Assembly (NCBI GenBank): GCA_963706315.1
Contig: CAVPMA010000001.1
Span: 1 to 43,021, forward strand
DNA length: 43,021 nt
Origin: CALMEC01 sp963706315
Lineage (GTDB): Bacteria; Actinomycetota; Thermoleophilia; Miltoncostaeales; Miltoncostaeaceae
Reading direction: 5' to 3'
Below the pieces are notes generated by a model. The model was given only the letters and a program-made list of their open reading frames with translations, had not been told where the DNA came from and did not search any database. The position numbers and the translations under genes are program-made. The stretch's first letter is position 1; the number at the start of each line of letters is the position of its first letter. Positions 7,678 to 15,046 of this stretch are shown here, piece after piece.

Positions 7678-8871
7678 ATGCCAGCCCTCATCGACGTCGC
7701 AAACGCCGGCCACGACTGGTCGGGGACGCGCGTGCTCGTTCGCGCCGACCTCAACGTGCCGCTCGCAGATGGCCGCGTGACAGACGACGCCCGCATCGCG
7801 GCGTCGGTGCCCACCATCCGCCACCTGCTCGATGCCGGGGCCGGCGTCGCCGTGTGCTCGCACCTCGGCCGGCCGAAGGGTGCCGTCGTTCCCCAGCTCT
7901 CGCTCGCGCCCTGCGCCGCCCGCCTGGGCGAGCTGCTCGGTCGCCCGGTGGAGCTGCTGCCCGACTGCGTCGGCGGCGCGGTCCGCGCGCGGGTCGAGTC
8001 GCTCGCCCCCGGGGAGGTCGTACTGCTCGAGAACTTGCGGTTCCACCCGGGCGAGGAAGCAAACGACCCCACGTTCGCAGACCAGCTCGCGGCTGGGTTC
8101 ACGCACTACGTCAACGACGCGTTCGGCGCCGCCCACCGCGCCCACGCCTCGACCGAGGGGGTTGCGCGGCGGCTCCCTGCGTGTGCCGGCCTGCTCATGG
8201 CGCGCGAGGTCGATGTGCTCACCGGGCTCCTGGAGCGGCCGTCGGCGCCGTTCGTCGCCGTGCTCGGTGGCGCCAAGGTGTCCGACAAGCTCCCGCTGAT
8301 CGAGCACCTGCTGCAGCGCTGCGACCGGATCCTGATCGGCGGGGCGATGTGCTTCACGTTCCTCGCCGCGCTCGATGACCCCGTCGGACGTTCGCTCCAC
8401 GAGGGACCGGACGCCCAGCGGCTCGCTCACGGGTTGCTCGAGCGGGCCGGACGGGTCAACTGCACGCTGCAGCTGCCCGTCGACATCCTGGTCGCCGACC
8501 GGTTCGACGCCGACGCCGAGATCGAGGTGGTGCCGAGCGACGCGATTCCCGATTGGGGGATGGGCGTCGACATCGGCCCGAGGACGGCGGCGACGTACAT
8601 GGAGGTCATCGCGGACGCCCGGACCGTGTTCTGGAACGGTCCGATGGGCGCCTTCGAGATCCCGCCGTTCGCCGACGGCACGCGCGCGATCGCCCAGGCG
8701 ATGGCCGACACCGCGGCCGTGACCGTGGCCGGCGGCGGAGACTCCGGGGCGGCCCTCGCGCAGCTCGGGCTCGAGGAGCGCTTGACGCACGTGAGCACCG
8801 GCGGCGGTGCGGCACTGGAACTGCTCGAGGGGCGGGTGCTGCCGGGAGTCGCAGCCCTGCCGGTCGCATGA
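7678..8871 (+). CDS. pgk: Phosphoglycerate kinase
   Basis: 397 residues, normal length. Transfers phosphate from 1,3-bisphosphoglycerate to ADP. Recognisable elements are RVLVRADLNVPL (substrate-binding Arg and Asp), HLGRPKG, LLENLRFHPGEE, FGAAHRAHAS, LGGAKVSDKLPLI and, at the nucleotide end, VFWNGPMGAFE and GGGDSGAAL. The start ATG is 10 nt downstream of gap. The stop overlaps the tpiA ATG as ATGA, implying translational coupling. Confidence 0.97.
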   Translation: MPALIDVANAGHDWSGTRVLVRADLNVPLADGRVTDDARIAASVPTIRHLLDAGAGVAVCSHLGRPKGAVVPQLSLAPCAARLGELLGRPVELLPDCVGGAVRARVESLAPGEVVLLENLRFHPGEEANDPTFADQLAAGFTHYVNDAFGAAHRAHASTEGVARRLPACAGLLMAREVDVLTGLLERPSAPFVAVLGGAKVSDKLPLIEHLLQRCDRILIGGAMCFTFLAALDDPVGRSLHEGPDAQRLAHGLLERAGRVNCTLQLPVDILVADRFDADAEIEVVPSDAIPDWGMGVDIGPRTAATYMEVIADARTVFWNGPMGAFEIPPFADGTRAIAQAMADTAAVTVAGGGDSGAALAQLGLEERLTHVSTGGGAALELLEGRVLPGVAALPVA

Positions 8872-9623
8872 GCGAGCCGCGGCGCCCGCTGGTGGCGGGC
8901 AACTGGAAGATGAACAAAACCGGCCCGGAGGCCAGGTCGTACTGCGAGCGACTGCGGGCGATCCTCGAGGGGCAGCCGGACCGGGCGGCGGAGGTCGCGA
9001 TCTGCCCGCCCTTCACCGCCCTCGATGCGGCGGCGTTCGCACTGGCGGGCAGCCCGATCTGGGTCGCGGCCCAGGCCGTTCACGAAGCGGAGTCGGGCGC
9101 GCACACGGGCGAGGTCTCGGCGACGATGATCGCCGCGACCGGTGCACGGGGCACGATCGTGGGGCACTCGGAGCGGCGGTCGGCGGGGGAGACCGACGAC
9201 CAGGTCGCGGTGAGGGTCCGCGCAGCGCTCGACCACGAGCTCGCCGTCATCCTCTGCGTCGGCGAATCGCTTGCGCAGCGCGACGGCGGCGAGACGCTCC
9301 CCTGGCTCTCGCGGCAGGTTCGCGCGGCGCTGGCTCAGGTGCTGCCCGAGGAGGTTGACCGGCTCGCGATCGCCTACGAGCCGATCTGGGCGATCGGGAC
9401 CGGCCGCACGGCGAGTCCGGAACAGGCGCAGGAGGCGTGCGCTCACGTGCGGTCGGTGGCCGGCGAGTTCCTCGATGTCGAGCGCGTGCGGGTGCTCTAC
9501 GGAGGGAGTGTCACGCCGGACAACGCCGCGGAGCTTCTCGCCCAGGATGACGTGGATGGCGCGCTGGTCGGCGGCGCCAGCCTCGACCCCGATTCGTTCG
9601 CGCGGATCGTCGCGGCGGCGTGA
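8868..9623 (+). CDS. tpiA: Triosephosphate isomerase
   Basis: 251 residues. Interconverts dihydroxyacetone phosphate and glyceraldehyde 3-phosphate. NWKMNKT carries the active-site Asn and Lys, IVGHSERR the electrophilic His, AYEPIWAIGTGRTAS the catalytic Glu and the flexible loop, and LYGGSV the phosphate-binding segment. The ATG overlaps the pgk stop, so the much longer open frame upstream is ignored. Confidence 0.97.
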   Translation: MSEPRRPLVAGNWKMNKTGPEARSYCERLRAILEGQPDRAAEVAICPPFTALDAAAFALAGSPIWVAAQAVHEAESGAHTGEVSATMIAATGARGTIVGHSERRSAGETDDQVAVRVRAALDHELAVILCVGESLAQRDGGETLPWLSRQVRAALAQVLPEEVDRLAIAYEPIWAIGTGRTASPEQAQEACAHVRSVAGEFLDVERVRVLYGGSVTPDNAAELLAQDDVDGALVGGASLDPDSFARIVAAA

Positions 9624-9697
9624 GGCGGGTATCAGCCACTTGACGTTGACACGCGACCATGTTGCAGGCCGTTTCTTCGATGGTGGGGTCACGTCGA

Positions 9698-11206
9698 GTG
9701 CCTGACACCGTGATCGGACCGCTCGTGCTGGTCGTGATCGACGGGTTCGGGATCGCGCCTCCCGGTCCGGGTAACGCCGTGAGCCTCGCCCGCACGCCCA
9801 ACCTCGATGCCCTCGCCCGGGAGGGGTCGGCGTCGCGCCTCGACGCGTCGGGCCTCCCGGTCGGGCTCCCCGAGGGGCAGCAGGGCAACTCGGAGGTTGG
9901 ACACCTCAACCTCGGCGCCGGGCGGCGGGTACCGCAGATGCTTGTTCGAATCGACGAGTCGATCGCCGACGGATCCTTCGACCGGATCCCGGCCGTGGTC
10001 CAGGCGATGGACACCGGCCGGCGCACCGCGCTGCACATGATCGGGCTGGTCGGCGACGGGGGGGTGCACGCGAGCCAGCGTCACCTGGCGGCGCTGCTCG
10101 ACCTGACGCGCCGATTCGGCGTGGAGCGGGTCTTCGTGCACGCCCTCACGGACGGGCGCGACACCCGGCCGGACTCGGCCCTCGGGTTCGTCGAGGCGCT
10201 CGAGACGCAGGGCGTCACGGTCGCCACCGTCTGCGGACGGTACTGGGCCATGGACCGCGACAAGCGGTGGGACCGCACCAAACGGGCCTACGACGCGATC
10301 GTCCACGGCATCGGCGAGCAGACCGAGCATGCCGCGGATGCGATCCGCGCGAGCTACGACCGCGGCGTGAGCGACGAGTTCATCGAGCCCTTCGTTGTCG
10401 GCGACCCCGCATCCGGCCGCGTACGTGATGGAGACGCGGTCGTCTACTGGAACTTCCGGCCGGACCGCGCCCGCCAGCTCACCGAGGCCCTCGGCGACCC
10501 CGGCTTCGACGGGTTCGACCGGGGCGCCCACCCGTCGCCCGTCCTCGTGACCATGACCCGCTACCGGTCGGAGTGGGGGTACCCGGTCGCCTTCGAGGCG
10601 CAGGACGTGCGCCAGGGGCTCGCCGAGCATGTCAGTGCGATGGGGCTGCGGCAGCTCCACGTCGCCGAGACCGAGAAGTACGCCCACGTCACGTACTTCT
10701 TCAACGGCGGCCGGGAGGCACCGTTCGACGGCGAGGAACGCATCCTCGTGCAGTCACCGCAGCATGTCGCCACGTACGACCAGGCGCCGCAGATGAGCGC
10801 CGATGGCATCCGGGCTGCCCTCGTCGAGCACCTGGCGAGCCCCGCGCCGCCGGCATTCGTCGTCGTGAACTTCGCGAACGCCGATATGGTCGGCCACACG
10901 GGGGTCATCCCGGCGGCGGTTGCGGGGATCGAGGCCGTCGACGCGTGTATGGGCGACATCCGCGCGGCGGTCGCCGGCGCCGGCGGCCTGCTGGCCGTCA
11001 CCGCCGACCACGGCAACTCGGAGGTCATGCTCGAGCCCGACGGCAGCCCCAACACGGCGCATACGACCAACCCGGTGCCGTTCTGGATCGACCGGCCGGG
11101 TCTCCGGGTCGCGGAGGGCAAGCTCGGCGACGTCGCGCCGACGCTCTGCGCACTCGTGGGGTGGGATCCGTCGGCGGCGATGACCGGCACCGCGCTGGTG
11201 GGGTAA
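9698..11206 (+). CDS. gpmI: 2,3-bisphosphoglycerate-independent phosphoglycerate mutase
   Basis: 502 residues from GTG 9698. The alkaline-phosphatase-superfamily enzyme uses two manganese ions and a phosphoserine to interconvert 3- and 2-phosphoglycerate. The first metal motif is VVIDGFGIA, the nucleophile Ser lies in QQGNSEVGHLNLGAGR, and VTADHGNSEVM plus NTAHTTNPVPFW carry the second metal-binding set. The frame is open to ATG 9659, and ATG 9680 is another option. GTG 9698 is preferred because the conserved domain starts about nine residues later and GGGG lies 10 nt upstream. It follows tpiA by 74 nt and extends the glycolysis operon by one step. Confidence 0.95.
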   Translation: MPDTVIGPLVLVVIDGFGIAPPGPGNAVSLARTPNLDALAREGSASRLDASGLPVGLPEGQQGNSEVGHLNLGAGRRVPQMLVRIDESIADGSFDRIPAVVQAMDTGRRTALHMIGLVGDGGVHASQRHLAALLDLTRRFGVERVFVHALTDGRDTRPDSALGFVEALETQGVTVATVCGRYWAMDRDKRWDRTKRAYDAIVHGIGEQTEHAADAIRASYDRGVSDEFIEPFVVGDPASGRVRDGDAVVYWNFRPDRARQLTEALGDPGFDGFDRGAHPSPVLVTMTRYRSEWGYPVAFEAQDVRQGLAEHVSAMGLRQLHVAETEKYAHVTYFFNGGREAPFDGEERILVQSPQHVATYDQAPQMSADGIRAALVEHLASPAPPAFVVVNFANADMVGHTGVIPAAVAGIEAVDACMGDIRAAVAGAGGLLAVTADHGNSEVMLEPDGSPNTAHTTNPVPFWIDRPGLRVAEGKLGDVAPTLCALVGWDPSAAMTGTALVG

Positions 11207-11209
11207 GCC

Positions 11210-11737
11210 GTGACCCTGGACACCGTCGCGTTCCTTCGCGGGATCAACGTCGGTGGCCACAACCGCGTGCCGATGGGCGATCTTCGGGCGCTCTTCGCGG
11301 ACCTCGGCTATCCGGACGCCGCGACGCTCGTGCAGAGCGGCAACGTGCTCTTCGGGGCGCAGGGTGCCGACCTTACGTCGCTCGCGGCGCGTCTGGAACG
11401 TGAGTTCGCCGCCAGCTTCGGCTTCGCGTCGCGGTTCGTGCTCAGAGCCCGGGACGAGCTGGCGGCGGTCGCCTCGCGCAATCCGTTCCCCGGTGCGGAG
11501 GCCGAGCCCGCGAAGCTGCACGTCGTCTTCCTCGGCGACGTGCCGGCCGCCGAGGCGGTCGCGGCACTCGTGCCGTCGCCCCCCGACGTGTTCGTGGTCG
11601 ACGGCCGTCACGTCTACGTTCACTACCCGGCCGGGGCGGGCCGCTCGAAGCTCAAGCTCGATCTCGGCGTCGCCGCCACCGCCCGTAACTGGAACACGGT
11701 CACTCGGGTCCTCGAGCTCATGGGCCCCGCCGGCTGA
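11210..11737 (+). CDS. DUF1697 family protein
   Basis: 175 residues from a GTG three bases after the gpmI stop. The start TVAFLRGINVGGHNRVPM and the segment ATLVQSGNVLF are the hallmarks of DUF1697, a widely distributed family of soluble alpha/beta proteins with no established biochemical role. The end LGVAATARNWNTV is also family-typical. Spacing implies co-transcription with the glycolytic genes but no functional link is known. The stop is 15 nt from that of the convergent nitronate monooxygenase-like gene. Confidence 0.85.
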   Translation: MTLDTVAFLRGINVGGHNRVPMGDLRALFADLGYPDAATLVQSGNVLFGAQGADLTSLAARLEREFAASFGFASRFVLRARDELAAVASRNPFPGAEAEPAKLHVVFLGDVPAAEAVAALVPSPPDVFVVDGRHVYVHYPAGAGRSKLKLDLGVAATARNWNTVTRVLELMGPAG

Positions 11738-11752
11738 CCCTGCCGGTGCGAC

Positions 11753-12841
11753 CTAGGGCAGATCCTTGAGCCGGGCGAGCGTCTGGTTCGCTTCCGCGAC
11801 GATCTCCGCCACGACCGCACGGGCACCGATTTCCGGGCCGGAGAGTCCCGCCGCTTGGCCGGCCCAGAGCGAGCCGAAGTCACCCGTGCCCTGGCGATCG
11901 GACTCCGCGCGCACGTCGGCCCACGCCGCGGACTGGTGGGGCCAGCCGATCGACGGCGATCCCGCCGCCTCGAGGGTGTCCAGCATCCGGTTGCGAAGGC
12001 CGCGGGCAGGACGTCCCGAGAACGCGGTGATGATTTCGGTGTCGGTGTCGGCGGCCCTCCCGACCCGCTCCCGATAGCCGGCGTTGGCGCCGCTCTCCGT
12101 CGTCCTCAAGAACCGCGTGCCGAGCTGGGCACCCTGGGCACCGAGCGCCAGCGCCGCCACGAGCGCACCGCCGGTCATGATCCCACCGGTGGCGACCACC
12201 GGAACGTCGACCGCCGCGACCACCTGGGGGACCAGGGCCATCGTGCCGACGAGAGCCGGGAGGCCCGACGCGGGCAGCTCGAAGTTCGACCGGTGACCGC
12301 CCGCCTCGGAGCCCTGCGCCACGATCACGTCGGCGCCCGCCGCCGCGGCGTGCCTGGCGTCGGCGACCGTCGCCACCATTGCCAGCACCGGGGCGCCCGC
12401 GGCGCGCGCCAGCGGGACGACCGGAGCGGGATCGCCCAGGCCGGTGCTCACGATCGACGCGCCCTCCTCGAGGGCGGCCTCGACCAGCTCGAGCGCGGTC
12501 GGCGGCTGCGGCCGCACCGGCGGGTCGTGCTGGAGCCCGAGCTCGGCTCGGACCGGCTCGAGGGCGCGCCGCAGCTCCTCGGGCTCGCTTGTCGCCGGCC
12601 GCGGTGGTGCCAGCAGCACGTTCACCGCAATGGGCGCGTCGGTGAGCGCCCGGGCGGTCCGCACCGCCGCTCGGAGCCGCTCCACAGGCATCCCGCTGGC
12701 GCCGAACGTTCCCAGGCCGCCCGCGTCGCTCACCGCGGCGACGAGCTCCGGCGTGGTCGGGCCGCCCGCCATGCCGGCCAGGATCACCGGGTAGCGAATC
12801 CCGAGGAGGCCGCACAGCGGTGTGGTCAACTGCCGGGCCAC
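11753..12841 (-). CDS. Nitronate monooxygenase family flavoprotein
   Basis: 362 residues from GTG 12841. The fold is a TIM barrel binding FMN, as in nitronate monooxygenase/2-nitropropane dioxygenase: GIRYPVILAGMAGGPTTPEL at the start, AGGLGTFGAS, DVIVAQGSEAGGHR with the active-site His, VVATGGIMTGGALVAAL (phosphate-binding), and LGAQGAQLGTRFL. These enzymes oxidise alkyl nitronates; some relatives act as enoyl reductases, so the substrate is uncertain. A TATCGT hexamer ends 6 nt before the GTG, suggesting a leaderless start even though the propeller gene ends 24 nt upstream on the same strand. Confidence 0.88.
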   Translation of the reverse strand: MARQLTTPLCGLLGIRYPVILAGMAGGPTTPELVAAVSDAGGLGTFGASGMPVERLRAAVRTARALTDAPIAVNVLLAPPRPATSEPEELRRALEPVRAELGLQHDPPVRPQPPTALELVEAALEEGASIVSTGLGDPAPVVPLARAAGAPVLAMVATVADARHAAAAGADVIVAQGSEAGGHRSNFELPASGLPALVGTMALVPQVVAAVDVPVVATGGIMTGGALVAALALGAQGAQLGTRFLRTTESGANAGYRERVGRAADTDTEIITAFSGRPARGLRNRMLDTLEAAGSPSIGWPHQSAAWADVRAESDRQGTGDFGSLWAGQAAGLSGPEIGARAVVAEIVAEANQTLARLKDLP

Positions 12842-12847
12842 GCCCTC

Positions 12848-12853
12848 ACGATA
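12848..12853 (-). promoter_or_regulatory. -10 hexamer of a leaderless promoter
   Basis: TATCGT on the minus strand leaves exactly 6 nt before the GTG at 12841, placing +1 on the start codon. No -35 box is visible. Confidence 0.4.
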
Positions 12854-12865
12854 GAGGTGGCGGTG

Positions 12866-14161
12866 TCAGCGCGCCCAGCGGTAGGCCAGCACGCGCGAGC
12901 GGTTCGAGGCGAGCGCCCAGCGGGTCACCCAAACCCTCCCGGCCTCGATCGTCGTGTTCCAGAAATGGAAGGTCGGGCCGCTGGTGCTCGCCACGTGGCG
13001 CACGCGGCCGTTTGGCAGCTTGCGGATCAGCACCGACGAGCGTTCGGCGCGGCTCTCGACCCAGGCGATGTACCCATGTGAGAGCGCGGGGTTCACCTCC
13101 AGGCCGGAGCGCGATCCGCTCGCGATGATCAAGGTGCGACCGCCGGTGAGCGAGCGCAGGAGCACGTGATTGCGGTCACCGCCGGATTCGTGCCACGCGA
13201 TGAGCTGGCCCATGAGCGCCGGGCGGCCGAGATCGGTCGCCGGGCCGACGCGGGCGATGATCCGCACGACGTTGGTGGTGAGGTTGCGCACCAGCAGCCG
13301 CCTCCTCGCGCCGATCGTCTCGACGTATGCGAGCCGAGGACCGGACAGGGCCGGCTTGTCGACCAGACCGGTGATGCGGCCGACCTCCTGGCCGGTGCGC
13401 CACAGCACCACGCGGATGCCGGCGTCGTCGACGTAGGCGAGTACGTCGCCGGCGAGGGACGGCAGACGCCCGCCCGGGAACACGACGGGGGACGCGCCTC
13501 GTGCGAGCACGACGACGTTCGTGGCGCCGTCCCGCGCGTCGGTATACGCGATCACGTGCCTCGATACGGACGGGTCTCGTTGGCCCGTGGGCAGCGCCGT
13601 CGTCGCGCTGGACGCCATCGACGGCACCAGGAGCACGCCGGCCGCGGCGAGCACGGCGGCGTTGACAGGGCGAAGGAGGCGGTGGGCACCGGCGAGGCGG
13701 CGGAGCGGATCGTCGCCGGGGAACGCCACCATGATCGCGCGTCCGAGTCCGAACGGGGCGAGGCAGAGCGCCGCGACCAGCGGGCGGCCCAGCGCGACCG
13801 CGCCGGCGCAGACGACCCAGAACGTGGCCACCGGCTGGAACGTGCCGAAGCCGGAGCCCAGGATCAGGCCGTAGCCGGTGCTCCAGAACGCCAGCGGCTT
13901 CTCGCGACGCCATGGCTCGGGTACCTGGCGGCGCAGATCGGGGAGGGGGATGCGCAGCACCCCTGACTCGCGGAGCGCGCCCAGCACCGCGAGCGTCGCC
14001 GCGACCGCGACCACCCACGGGGTGGACAGGACGCCGCCGAAGGCCCCGAGGATGGCGCCGAGTCCGGTGGCAGCGGCGATCGCTCCGATCGTGAACAGGA
14101 GGACCGCTGCAACTCGTCGTCGTCGGCCCCCGCAACCTGCGGGGGTGAAGGTCTCAACCAT
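12866..14161 (-). CDS. Polytopic membrane protein with C-terminal beta-propeller (Mau-type cassette)
   Basis: 431 residues from ATG 14161, with GAGG seven bases upstream. Residues 17-183 hold about five transmembrane helices, including a Gly-rich pair (FWSTGYGLILGSGFGTFQPV) that recalls CcdA/DsbD/MauF-type redox membrane proteins, but without their paired cysteines. Residues 195-431 are about five repeated beta-blade units of the TolB/WD-like type, for example IAWVESRAERSSVLIRKL and LIAWHESGGDRNHVLLRSL. In methylamine dehydrogenase the large subunit MauB is also a beta-propeller, so a membrane-tethered partner for the adjacent MauA-like protein is inferred. This is analogy, not demonstrated homology. 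It is the last gene of the cassette. Confidence 0.65.
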   Translation of the reverse strand: MVETFTPAGCGGRRRRVAAVLLFTIGAIAAATGLGAILGAFGGVLSTPWVVAVAATLAVLGALRESGVLRIPLPDLRRQVPEPWRREKPLAFWSTGYGLILGSGFGTFQPVATFWVVCAGAVALGRPLVAALCLAPFGLGRAIMVAFPGDDPLRRLAGAHRLLRPVNAAVLAAAGVLLVPSMASSATTALPTGQRDPSVSRHVIAYTDARDGATNVVVLARGASPVVFPGGRLPSLAGDVLAYVDDAGIRVVLWRTGQEVGRITGLVDKPALSGPRLAYVETIGARRRLLVRNLTTNVVRIIARVGPATDLGRPALMGQLIAWHESGGDRNHVLLRSLTGGRTLIIASGSRSGLEVNPALSHGYIAWVESRAERSSVLIRKLPNGRVRHVASTSGPTFHFWNTTIEAGRVWVTRWALASNRSRVLAYRWAR

Positions 14162-14170
14162 TGCGAATCC

Positions 14171-14242
14171 TCAAGGCGACCACGCCCCGGACACGCCGGC
14201 GATGAGCGCCGCGGCTGCGATCCCGATCTCGGCGAGCGGCAC
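14171..14242 (-). CDS. 23-residue hydrophobic micro-ORF
   Basis: GTG 14242 to TGA 14171 encodes MPLAEIGIAAAALIAGVSGAWSP read with an initiator Met, a single hydrophobic stretch long enough for one membrane span. An AAGGGG ribosome site lies about 8 nt upstream. The stop TGA overlaps the GAGG ribosome site of the beta-propeller gene, a layout suggesting translational coupling. It may be a small membrane peptide or simply a coupling leader. Confidence 0.45.
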   Translation of the reverse strand: MPLAEIGIAAAALIAGVSGAWSP

Positions 14243-14246
14243 GCGA

Positions 14247-14435
14247 TCACCCCTTCGCTGGTCGGCGTCCCGTGGAACGCCGCGCGTGGTCCGGAGCCGC
14301 GTACCCGGGATTGACGCGAACGGCGAGCGTCGTGCGGTCACCGCTGACGGTGCGCGACGGCCCGGGAGCGGGTTTCGGGAGCCAGATCGCCCCTCGCGGG
14401 CCCACGGTACGTTGCGGCTTCGATCCGCTCAGCAT
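14247..14435 (-). CDS. 62-residue basic hypothetical protein
   Basis: ATG 14435 overlaps the stop of the MauA-like gene (ATGCTGA), and the ORF ends five bases before the micro-ORF start, so the frame fits exactly into the cassette. The peptide is rich in Arg, Pro and Gly with a core SGDRTTLAVRVNPGYAAP and no recognised domain. Third-position GC is visibly lower than in the neighbours, so it could be non-coding spacer that happens to be open. The precise end-to-end packing is the only argument for it. Confidence 0.35.
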   Translation of the reverse strand: MLSGSKPQRTVGPRGAIWLPKPAPGPSRTVSGDRTTLAVRVNPGYAAPDHARRSTGRRPAKG

Positions 14436-15046
14436 GGAACTCCCGTGTCGACGTAGACCACGCAGAAGACCTTCTTGTTGCCGTAGCAGTAGCCGCGCAC
14501 GGACGCGTCACCGTTGATTCGCCGCCGGCTCACCGAGCAGCAGTCCCACAGCTTGCGGATCTGGCCGTTGCAGCACCGGTACCACGAACCCTGGAGCACT
14601 GCGTCGTCGAGCTTGTGCCGGGTGCGGACGCCGTCCTGGCACAGGCGGTTGCGCGGCGTGCGCGGCAGCGGCTGCCCGTTGGGCTGAAGGAGTCGGTTCC
14701 CCGCCTCGTCGATCGGCTGGCCGAGGTCGTTGATGAGGCGGCCGGCATCGTCGACCGGCCTGCCGTCCTCCGGCCGCAGCGGCTTGCCCTCGCGGTCGAC
14801 GCGGGGCAACCGGTACGGGCCCTTGCATGAGCCGGTCGTCCAGTAATGGCCGCAGAACCCGAACCAGCCGCCTTCGATGGGCTCCGTGCCCGGAACCGGT
14901 CGCCGAACACCGCCCTCGGCCTTGCCGGCGGCCGCTCCCAGCAGCGCGGCGCCGAGCGCGCCGATGAACGATCGGCGCGTCGTGGACGAGGCCAGCCGGT
15001 GCGCGAGTCGCTCGCCGGCGCCGTCGAGGCGACGGTCAGGCCGCAA
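14429..15046 (-). CDS. Tat-exported Cys-rich protein resembling methylamine dehydrogenase light chain (MauA)
   Basis: 205 residues from TTG 15046, overlapping the preceding mauE/D-like gene by 11 nt. Residues 21-41 are a twin-arginine signal (STTRRSFIGALGAALLG), as in MauA. The mature part has ten cysteines (65, 74, 136, 158, 159, 169, 170, 187, 195, 205). GSWYRCC then LWDCCS matches the MauA arrangement SWVASC then YRDCCG, so Trp155 corresponds to TTQ Trp57 and Asp168 to Asp76. GYCYGNKKVFC matches IIWCFG...YHC, which puts Tyr186 where TTQ Trp108 should be. Residues 83-130, between the N-terminal Cys pair and the core, are a hydrophilic insert of 7-8-residue repeats (GRPVDDA, GRLINDL, GQPIDEA). 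The family assignment is by motif and neighbours; catalytic cofactor formation is unproven. Confidence 0.72.
   Translation of the reverse strand: MRPDRRLDGAGERLAHRLASSTTRRSFIGALGAALLGAAAGKAEGGVRRPVPGTEPIEGGWFGFCGHYWTTGSCKGPYRLPRVDREGKPLRPEDGRPVDDAGRLINDLGQPIDEAGNRLLQPNGQPLPRTPRNRLCQDGVRTRHKLDDAVLQGSWYRCCNGQIRKLWDCCSVSRRRINGDASVRGYCYGNKKVFCVVYVDTGVPC

Noticed and set aside
9640..9651. TTGACGTTGACA as -35 box for gpmI
   Set aside because: No -10-like hexamer lies 16-18 bp downstream, and gpmI is probably read through from tpiA.
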